Assembly (NCBI GenBank): GCA_001515185.1
Contig: LQHI01000038.1
Location: 1 to 5,953, forward strand
Length of the DNA stretch: 5,953 bases
From: Hadesarchaea archaeon DG-33
GTDB taxonomy: Archaea; Hadarchaeota; Hadarchaeia; Hadarchaeales; Hadarchaeaceae
Reading direction: 5' to 3'
Positions 1 to 5,203 of this stretch are shown in pieces. A program made the position numbers and the translations under genes. The first letter of the stretch is position 1. Each line of letters begins with the position of its first letter. The notes under the pieces are model-generated. The model did no database searches. It saw only the letters and a program-made list of their open reading frames with translations, and had not been told where the DNA came from.

Positions 1-674
1 ATGAAAATTTTGGCATACCGTGGAAAGAGCGGGGCAAGAGACTCGATGAAGCTCTTGACATAATGAAGAAGTTGTGGACAGAGCCTGCAATCTATGACTA
101 CAGGGGAAAATTCTTTACACTCAAAAATGTCTGCAGTCCCCCATGCATTCAGAAACCCCATCCTCCAATATGGGTCGGAGGGGGGTCTGAAGCTTCCATG
201 CGGAGGGCTGCACAGTACGGAAATGATTGGGCACCATCCTGGTGGCTCCCGGGGTTGGCAGGCGCTGAAAGTATGGGTGTAAAAAAAGAATTTACCTGGG
301 AAGATGCCATAGAGAAATTGAGAGAATATTGCAAGAAATTTGGAAGGGAACTCGTGCTTGGACGAGCACCGAAGGGACCGAAAGAAGTCGGATTAAATAT
401 GTCGGGGATGAACGTTAACATCAACCCAGACAGAGAAAAAGCCATAGAAGAGGCGCGACACTTCTGGGTGGATGTTAGGCAGGGACGTACCCAAGGAGCC
501 GGTTCATTCGAGATGAAAATGGAATACGCAGCCGTTGGAAATGCGGAGGATGTAATCGAGAAGCTTGAAGAGGTTTACAAGACCGGAGCCTACTGTATAG
601 TGCTTTATCCTATAACTACGGATTCAAAGACCCAGTGGGATAGGTTAGAGAAAGAAGTGCTGCCGAGTTTATAA
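1..674 (+). CDS. LLM-class flavin/F420-dependent oxidoreductase, C-terminal part (5' truncated by window)
   Basis: The reading frame is open from the first complete codon at position 3 to the TAA at 672-674, giving 223 residues. The residues before the first in-frame ATG (position 63) already match the family (FGIPWKERGKRLDEALDIM), so that ATG is internal and the true start lies upstream of the window. The family is usually about 320-350 residues, so roughly the first third is missing. Recognisable family segments are the helix with ERGKRLDEAL, then LWTEPAIYDYRGKFF, then the barrel strand KPHPPIWVGGGSEASMRRAA followed by YGNDW. This is the bacterial-luciferase TIM-barrel fold (COG2141), whose members use FMN or coenzyme F420 to oxidise or reduce small organic substrates in the cytoplasm. 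The substrate cannot be read from the sequence. The gene converges on its right-hand neighbour, so it is not in the same operon as the other genes here. The family call is secure; F420 rather than FMN is inferred. Confidence 0.9.
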   Translation, partial: ENFGIPWKERGKRLDEALDIMKKLWTEPAIYDYRGKFFTLKNVCSPPCIQKPHPPIWVGGGSEASMRRAAQYGNDWAPSWWLPGLAGAESMGVKKEFTWEDAIEKLREYCKKFGRELVLGRAPKGPKEVGLNMSGMNVNINPDREKAIEEARHFWVDVRQGRTQGAGSFEMKMEYAAVGNAEDVIEKLEEVYKTGAYCIVLYPITTDSKTQWDRLEKEVLPSL

Positions 675-733
675 ATTTAAAATTTGAGAAGTGAAATAAA
701 ACGCTGAGGGAAAAGCTGCAAAAAGCATAAGCT
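675..733. other. Convergent intergenic gap
   Basis: This 59-bp AT-rich spacer lies between the stop codons of two converging genes. It contains short T runs on both strands: T6 at about 738-743 for the + transcript, and TTTTT/TTTT runs when read on the - strand. These would fit archaeal oligo-T termination for both genes. I found no convincing GC-rich stem-loop. Confidence 0.4.
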
Positions 734-1828
734 CTACTTTTTTCCAGTAAGAACATGCAGCATATACTCATAAGTGTCTTTCTTCACGTCCACTTTGGGT
801 TTTTTCACTTCCGCTTTTGGCTTCTCTTTGCGCGAGCTCCACACAGTCTCAGGTCTAGCTTGCATGATATACACATTGTCAGGGAACGAGCCATCCTTAT
901 CAATAGCCCATTCTATATCTTGAGCTCTTCGGAAACTTTGTTCGATATGCTTACCTTGACGGGCTAACTCGATAATTACTTCATCACATAAGCAAGAAAT
1001 GTTTCTTCTCTTGGCCTCAACTTTAACGTTTATACAAGTATCTGTTTTTGGATCTATCGTGCATTCTACTTCTTTTCTCGGTGAAATATTTCTTTCGAGG
1101 ATTTTTAACGTGCCTTTATCCACAACCCATCTATCGGGCGTTACGGTGCCGCTTACGATGGTTTCCCCAAGACCCCAGCTACCCTCTAACAATATTTTAG
1201 ATGCATCGCCATTTAAGGGATTCAAAGTAAACATGACTCCAGCTGCTTTTGAATTCACCATCTTTTGAACCCCTACACTCATTAGGGCTTTTTCATTTTC
1301 GATACCCATTTTAATTCGGTAAGCTATAGCACGTGGAGTAAACAAGCTTGACCAACATTTCAAGATTTTCTCTAACAATTTATCAAAACCTCTGATCCAA
1401 AGATAGGTTTCATATTGCCCTGCAAAGCTCGCACCTGGAAGATCTTCAGAAGTTCCACTTGAACGTGTCGAAACCGAGACATCAATAACTCCACATTCTT
1501 TCGAAAGTTTCTCGTACGCGACCATAATTGCTTCGCTTATTTCTTTCGGAATGGTCGTTTTCTCGATTTCTTGTCTAATGATTTTACTTGCCTTATTAAT
1601 AGCAGAAGGATTATTGGGGTCAATTCCTGATAAGGCTTGTTGGATTTTTTCCTTAAAATCCCCCATAGTAAAGAACTTAATGTATGCATCAGTTGTTACA
1701 GCAAAACCGGGAGGTACGCGAACGCCGAACCCCATCAATTTACAGAGGTTTGCATTCTTGCTACCAACCCTCGCTAAAGCTCCTGCGCAATCTTCAAAAC
1801 TTAGGATGTATATATTTTTTCTAGTCAA
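734..1828 (-). CDS. Stand-alone PEP/pyruvate-binding (PEP synthase N-terminal, ATP-grasp) domain protein
   Basis: This 364-residue protein covers the complete PPDK_N/PEP-synthase N-terminal domain and nothing more of that enzyme. In order: the glycine-rich opening VGSKNANLCKLMGFGVRVPP (21-40); the nucleotide/phosphate-binding stretch VSTRSSGTSEDLPGASFAGQ (119-138); VGVQKMV followed by AAGVMFTLNP (185-204); EGSWGLGETIVSGTVTPDRW (215-234); and the domain-closing YIMQARPET (320-328). The phosphohistidine swivelling domain and the PEP/pyruvate barrel of full-length PEP synthase (about 750-800 residues) are absent. In their place is a Lys/Pro-rich tail (about 333-350) ending in a short segment YEYMLHVL. 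Known free-standing versions include the roughly 40-kDa ATP-binding subunit of phenylphosphate synthase, which works with a separate His-carrying subunit; no such partner is in this window. The start is TTG at 1828, preceded at 7 nt by a weak AGGGA. No other in-frame start fits the family N-terminus. The domain is certain; the reaction is unknown. Confidence 0.9.
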   Translation of the reverse strand: MTRKNIYILSFEDCAGALARVGSKNANLCKLMGFGVRVPPGFAVTTDAYIKFFTMGDFKEKIQQALSGIDPNNPSAINKASKIIRQEIEKTTIPKEISEAIMVAYEKLSKECGVIDVSVSTRSSGTSEDLPGASFAGQYETYLWIRGFDKLLEKILKCWSSLFTPRAIAYRIKMGIENEKALMSVGVQKMVNSKAAGVMFTLNPLNGDASKILLEGSWGLGETIVSGTVTPDRWVVDKGTLKILERNISPRKEVECTIDPKTDTCINVKVEAKRRNISCLCDEVIIELARQGKHIEQSFRRAQDIEWAIDKDGSFPDNVYIMQARPETVWSSRKEKPKAEVKKPKVDVKKDTYEYMLHVLTGKK

Positions 1829-1835
1829 AATTTTT

Positions 1836-1840
1836 TCCCT
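1836..1840 (-). promoter_or_regulatory. Weak ribosome-binding site before TTG start
   Basis: On the - strand AGGGA lies 7 nt before the TTG start codon at 1828-1826, within a purine-rich GGGAAGGG stretch. It is an imperfect Shine-Dalgarno match. The spacing supports this TTG as the start of the PEP-synthase-like gene. Confidence 0.4.
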
Positions 1841-1862
1841 TCCCTTTTATATTGCAAGTATT

Positions 1863-1879
1863 TATTTTTAAAGATTTAC
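1863..1879 (-). promoter_or_regulatory. Possible archaeal TATA box (with BRE-like purines) for the PEP-synthase-like gene
   Basis: Read on the - strand, TTTAAAAATA (1872-1863) is preceded by GTAAATC, which resembles a TATA box with an upstream B-recognition element. Transcription would begin about 26 nt downstream, near 1841, giving a leader of roughly a dozen bases that just includes the weak AGGGA site. A second AT-rich match, ATATAAAA (1852-1845), is too close to the TTG to give any leader. No good bacterial -35/-10 pair was seen. This is pattern-based only. Confidence 0.3.
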
Positions 1880-2039
1880 TTTTTATTGAAATCTCCAGCA
1901 AACTTGTTTTTACAGTTGCGGCATCTTTTCGCTTTTTTATTCGGATTTCATGTTTTTATTAGCTATTATTTGATGTTCTCAGGATGTATAAAATTATAAA
2001 AGCCTAAATAGGGTCCAAATACAGTTTACTAGTTTAGCT
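1880..2039. other. AT-rich intergenic remainder
   Basis: With the promoter region this makes up the 211-bp gap between two co-directional - strand genes. It has no coding potential. Just after the UPF0261 stop codon the - strand has short T-rich stretches (about 1987-2003, CTTTTATAATTTTAT), which could serve as an oligo-T terminator for the upstream four-gene run. No stem-loop RNA or riboswitch-like structure was recognised. The gap suggests the PEP-synthase-like gene is a separate transcription unit. Confidence 0.35.
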
Positions 2040-3440
2040 TTACTCGGGAATGTAAGATTCAACCTTGTCTTTATCCCGGTGCATGCCTTTCTTCCAAACC
2101 CCTCTGAGCATTTCGTCAAATATTGTGATAAGCAAATCCGCAAATTCTGGTTCGTTGATGTGCCTATCACATATCAAAACATCTAGATTGGGGTTGGTTC
2201 TATCCACAAATTTCTTCACGACTTCGACAAAGGCCACTGCTCGCTTGCTCCAGTTGGGGTTGACAGTGCTACCACCATCCCAGTATGGTCCTGGACCCTT
2301 TCCCTTCGTCAAGCTGGGATTAGTTCTGGCCATTTCTTCGCTAATGTCATATTCACCCCAACCCCGCATAGGAACCACTAACGCCGTCGGCCCTTTGACC
2401 TTATTCAATCTCGTCACCATGGCTCCAGCTACCTTTTGAGCCTCCTCCGGTAGTATACCTACGGCTGCTGCATTTGGAGTTCGGTTAACGATTGACCGGC
2501 CTTGGAATTTTTTCTCCTCTTCCTCGAATAATCCGCCGGTGACCTTAGATCGCAGCTTTCTTTCGATAATTTGGCTTCTATTACCGCCAGGACCTAAAAA
2601 ATCGAGACCGCCGGTAGAGACCACTTGGGGAATGCCCATCTCGCCAGCGGCAGTAAGCCTGCTAGGCCCCGCATGCATTTCGCCACCACAAGCCAGATCC
2701 GTCATTTCGTGAGTTGCTATGTCTAGTGAACCGACTATTTCGCCATCTCTGATTAACTCCTCCAGCGATGCACCGCCCCCAACTGCGTGAAGATTGATTA
2801 AATCATATCCCCTTGACTCAAAATGTCTGGATGCCCTTTCTGTACAGGGCGCCACTACACCTAGTATCGTGCAGCCTATGAGAGGTTTGATTTCTTCCTT
2901 TCCAACCGAAGGGGCCATTGATCCGCCCACTATCATAGCAGCTGCATTAGTAAGCACTTTTCTTGTCACCTTATTCAAGCCCATCTCAACGATTGGATAA
3001 AACATAGCTATATCTCGTGTCCCTATATACGGACGGCAATCTCCGGTCGCCAGAGTCGAACTCATGATTTTAGGCACACCTAGAGGCAACGATTGCATAA
3101 TTTTGCTTCCAATAAAAGTGCTCGTGGCCCCGCCGTGCGCAATTATGCCATCCAACTTTCCCTCTTCCAACATTTCCTTAACTTTCTTTATCCCACCCTT
3201 TGCGATGATATCTGCGGCTTTTATCCTATCCAATTTAAAGATATCGTCTTTGGTGTACCCCTCTTTCGAAATAAGCTCACTTACGGGAATGTCGGCCCAT
3301 CCAACTTCGCCGCCGCAACTAATCTCCATAATAATTGGGTTACCACCTGCTTTTCTAACCTGCTCCGCGAGAAATTTGATTTCATTGCCCTTTGTGTCCA
3401 ATATTCCAGCTACAACTATAGTCGGTTTTTTTGCTTTCAT
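2040..3440 (-). CDS. UPF0261 / Tm-1-like ATP-binding domain protein
   Basis: This 466-residue protein matches the UPF0261 (COG5441) family, the prokaryotic counterpart of the N-terminal domain of the tomato Tm-1 protein. Family signatures in order: IVVAGILDTKGNE (8-20); GGATSTFIGSKIMQSLPLG (103-121) running into VPKIMSSTLATGD (122-134) and YIGTRDIAMFYPIVEMGLN (138-156); a second lobe with GVVAPCTERASRHFESRGYD (194-213) and HAVGGGASLEELI (218-230); ATHEMTDLACGGEMHAGPSR (242-261); and VVPMRGWGEYD (355-365) near the C-terminus. The biochemical function of the prokaryotic proteins is not established; nucleotide binding is known for the Tm-1 homologue. Many relatives sit beside a PEP-mutase-like TIM-barrel protein (the other Tm-1 half), which is not seen here. 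It is slightly longer than the usual 400-440 residues, with an insert-like Gly/Pro-rich stretch at about 372-390. The ATG start has AAAGGA 6 nt upstream. It lies 43 bp downstream of the DUF35 gene, so it probably shares its transcript. Confidence 0.9.
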   Translation of the reverse strand: MKAKKPTIVVAGILDTKGNEIKFLAEQVRKAGGNPIIMEISCGGEVGWADIPVSELISKEGYTKDDIFKLDRIKAADIIAKGGIKKVKEMLEEGKLDGIIAHGGATSTFIGSKIMQSLPLGVPKIMSSTLATGDCRPYIGTRDIAMFYPIVEMGLNKVTRKVLTNAAAMIVGGSMAPSVGKEEIKPLIGCTILGVVAPCTERASRHFESRGYDLINLHAVGGGASLEELIRDGEIVGSLDIATHEMTDLACGGEMHAGPSRLTAAGEMGIPQVVSTGGLDFLGPGGNRSQIIERKLRSKVTGGLFEEEEKKFQGRSIVNRTPNAAAVGILPEEAQKVAGAMVTRLNKVKGPTALVVPMRGWGEYDISEEMARTNPSLTKGKGPGPYWDGGSTVNPNWSKRAVAFVEVVKKFVDRTNPNLDVLICDRHINEPEFADLLITIFDEMLRGVWKKGMHRDKDKVESYIPE

Positions 3441-3446
3441 AATTTT

Positions 3447-3452
3447 TCCTTT
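3447..3452 (-). promoter_or_regulatory. Ribosome-binding site of UPF0261 gene
   Basis: AAAGGA on the - strand lies 6 nt before the ATG at 3440-3438 and fixes the start. The surrounding 43-bp gap (3441-3483) is very AT-rich. It contains stretches such as TTTAATTTTA that could be a weak internal TATA box, but no clear promoter or terminator was found, so read-through from the upstream genes is the simpler reading. Confidence 0.5.
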
Positions 3453-3483
3453 AAAATTAAATTATCTTATTGCTTTTTTTAAA

Positions 3484-3939
3484 TTATTCCCTAATAGGAG
3501 TCCACATGTATCCGTACAACCAGTTGCCATTATTCGCTCTTCTAAGCTTTCGAACCACGAGTTGAACCTTCATGCCTTCTTTCACTTTTTCGAGAGGGCA
3601 ATCGACGATTTCGGTTGGAAAAATACACACTCCTTCTTTTAACTTGACTGAGGCAATGATTCGACGGTCCCGACCATAAACATGCATACCCATCAAAGGC
3701 ATAGGAACGGAATCCTGCATGAATGAGAATACTTCTCCTTCGTGACTGAATTCATATTCGTCGAAATCTCTAGAATGACAATTTGGACACACTTCGGATA
3801 CTCGCCTGGGCCACCATAATTCTCCACACTTCTTGCATTTGGAACCTACTAATCTGTATCTACCCTTTCTTTCTCTCCAATAAATCGGTTCCCTATACAC
3901 AGCAATTTGGTATGCGGGCTCAGGGAATGCTGAATACAA
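3484..3939 (-). CDS. DUF35 zinc-ribbon / OB-fold protein, acyl-CoA complex subunit
   Basis: This 151-residue protein has the standard DUF35 architecture: an N-terminal helix (about 10-28, YREPIYWRERKGRYRL), a rubredoxin-like zinc ribbon with CKKC at 35-38 and CPNC at 51-54, and an OB-fold (about 65-130). Proteins of this family are non-catalytic partners of thiolases and HMG-CoA-synthase-like enzymes. Known examples are the archaeal acetoacetyl-CoA thiolase/HMGCS complex, BbsA of benzoylsuccinyl-CoA thiolase and PhlB of the phloroglucinol acyltransferase. There they hold the complex together and contact CoA. The start is TTG at 3939, directly after the TAA of the thiolase gene. A perfect AGGAGG 6 nt upstream, lying inside the last thiolase codons, makes this start very likely. 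Gene order and spacing mean it should be translationally coupled to the thiolase. All four zinc-binding cysteines are intact. Confidence 0.93.
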   Translation of the reverse strand: MYSAFPEPAYQIAVYREPIYWRERKGRYRLVGSKCKKCGELWWPRRVSEVCPNCHSRDFDEYEFSHEGEVFSFMQDSVPMPLMGMHVYGRDRRIIASVKLKEGVCIFPTEIVDCPLEKVKEGMKVQLVVRKLRRANNGNWLYGYMWTPIRE

Positions 3940-5190
3940 TTAACCCCTCCTAAGGACAGCTGTCGCAGACATTGCTCCCATTCCCCCCACCCCTCCAACT
4001 CCCTGAATTATTGCCACTTCGTGCTTTGGCGCTTGCCTCTTGCCAGCTTGCCCGCGCAATTGGATCACAGCTTCAACACAACCATTTGACCAATCTGCAC
4101 CAGAGGCTTTACCAAATCCATCAGCACCTCCGTAAGTACTGAATGGAAGTCGCCCATCGATAGCTGTTTCGCCTTCTATGATGAATTTCGCAGCACCAAA
4201 ACGTGGACAGACCCTCATCGCTTCTAAGAACGCAAAAATTGGGAATGGCGATTCGTTTAAATCTATGTCTTTAGGCTCTACCTTTGCCCTTTTCATTGCT
4301 TCTTCTGTAGATAGCCAAACTGCTGGCGAACACAAAAAGTCAAACTTATCGGGAGGAGTATTAGTTACCGATGGCCATGAATATTTTCGAACTGGATAGT
4401 GCATAGGCCAAGCCGGATAATTTGGAGTGTTCTTTTGCGCTACACCCTCAACGTAAACTGGTGTATCGGTATATTTTTTCGCATCTTCCGCTGGAACAAG
4501 AATTACACCACTTGCTCCATCGGTAGATAGTCCACGCGGAAGTCTTCTCCAGAATTCTTCTTCGTTAGTATCCAAAAGGCTCATCATTTCATCTTTTTTA
4601 ATAGGACAAGGAACACCATACAATCCAGCTCTTGGATTCCTGTTCACGTACCAATACCTTAAAATTATGCCCGTGACTAAAGCTTCTAAAGTGTCTCGTT
4701 TTCCATAGTACTTATATGCAAAATAATTAGCCATGTCTGTTACGTGATAATGATCGAAACCGAGATGATAATCGAAATCTACATTCGATTGGAGACAACG
4801 TTTATCTGCACGATTTAGTATATCATACCTACTATCCCAACCTATTTGTAACACTCTGTCGTATAGACCTGATGCGACTAACGTGTATGCATCGTGGAAA
4901 CTTGTTCCGCTTCCAGTACATTGATCTGTTATTAAAGAATGCCCTGTAGGGGCCATTCCTAAAGCATCCACTATTTCCGCAGGGCTTCCACCTTCTACCG
5001 AAGCCTCCCCATGGTAATTGGTAACTATGTATTGAATATCCTTTGGATCCATTCCTCTGTCAACACTAGCTAGAATATCATAACCAGCATCTGCTATTTT
5101 CGTTCTCCACGATTTTAAGTCATCCTTTCTCCTCGCTTCAGGTGAATTGTCCATCGAACCAAACCCCACAACAGCAACTTTTCTTCCCAT
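3940..5190 (-). CDS. Thiolase-family protein (acyltransferase/thiolase subunit, atypical active site)
   Basis: From the ATG at 5190 this is 416 residues. The nucleophile loop DQCTGSGTSFHDA puts the acylated Cys at 91. Further family marks are STDGASG (223-229), LNESPFPIFAFLEAM (311-325, Asn312 in the thiolase NEAFA position), the region YGGADGFGKASGA (353-365), and the C-terminal GVGGVGGMGAM (397-407). In ordinary thiolases the third motif reads GHPxGA; here the catalytic His position appears to be Lys361. The second catalytic Cys (CxGG) is Gly, as in SCP2-type and archaeal thiolases. It belongs with the archaeal/PhlC/BbsB-like thiolases that need a DUF35 partner, and would transfer or cleave an acyl group from CoA in the cytoplasm. 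The longest frame opens at ATG 5205, overlapping the preceding stop as ATGA, but GAGGTG lies 7 nt before ATG 5190 and the family begins with the GRKVAVVGFG strand, so 5190 is preferred. Its natural substrate is not known. Confidence 0.88.
   Translation of the reverse strand: MGRKVAVVGFGSMDNSPEARRKDDLKSWRTKIADAGYDILASVDRGMDPKDIQYIVTNYHGEASVEGGSPAEIVDALGMAPTGHSLITDQCTGSGTSFHDAYTLVASGLYDRVLQIGWDSRYDILNRADKRCLQSNVDFDYHLGFDHYHVTDMANYFAYKYYGKRDTLEALVTGIILRYWYVNRNPRAGLYGVPCPIKKDEMMSLLDTNEEEFWRRLPRGLSTDGASGVILVPAEDAKKYTDTPVYVEGVAQKNTPNYPAWPMHYPVRKYSWPSVTNTPPDKFDFLCSPAVWLSTEEAMKRAKVEPKDIDLNESPFPIFAFLEAMRVCPRFGAAKFIIEGETAIDGRLPFSTYGGADGFGKASGADWSNGCVEAVIQLRGQAGKRQAPKHEVAIIQGVGGVGGMGAMSATAVLRRG
3946..3951 (-). 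promoter_or_regulatory. Strong Shine-Dalgarno site inside thiolase 3' end, driving the TTG start of DUF35
   Basis: AGGAGG on the - strand encodes the two penultimate arginines of the thiolase-family protein (LRRG-stop) and sits 6 nt before the TTG start of the DUF35 gene. It selects this non-ATG start and couples the two genes. Confidence 0.75.
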
Positions 5191-5197
5191 TTTCATG

Positions 5198-5203
5198 CAC
5201 CTC
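5198..5203 (-). promoter_or_regulatory. Ribosome-binding site deciding the thiolase start
   Basis: GAGGTG on the - strand overlaps the TGA stop of the upstream gene and lies 7 nt before the ATG at 5190-5188. The alternative ATG at 5205 has no such site upstream, and an intermediate ATG at 5196 is too close to it. This supports a protein starting MGRKVAVVG. Confidence 0.55.

Noticed and set aside
1..63. ATG at position 1 opening a short 20-codon frame
   Set aside because: It is in a different frame from the luciferase-like protein, whose conserved residues are already encoded from position 3. It is chance.
149..445. 98-residue open frame on the - strand
   Set aside because: It lies antisense to the clearly coding luciferase-like gene and resembles no known family.
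675..745. Possible stem-loop terminator with AGCT/AGCTC repeats between the converging genes
   Set aside because: The pairing is only a few bases and AGCT is self-complementary, so no stable hairpin is supported. Only the T runs are noted.
1551..1871. 106-residue open frame on the + strand extending into the intergenic region
   Set aside because: It is a shadow of the conserved N-terminal part of the PEP-synthase-like gene, with no ribosome site or family features.
1895..1920. Imperfect inverted repeat CAAACT...AGTTG around an A/T loop
   Set aside because: The stem is five base pairs with a bulge in an AT-rich spacer, within chance expectation.
3064..3642. 192-residue open frame on the + strand
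   Set aside because: It is antisense to the UPF0261 and DUF35 genes, which both have strong family matches, and its protein is low-complexity hydrophobic with no recognisable motif.
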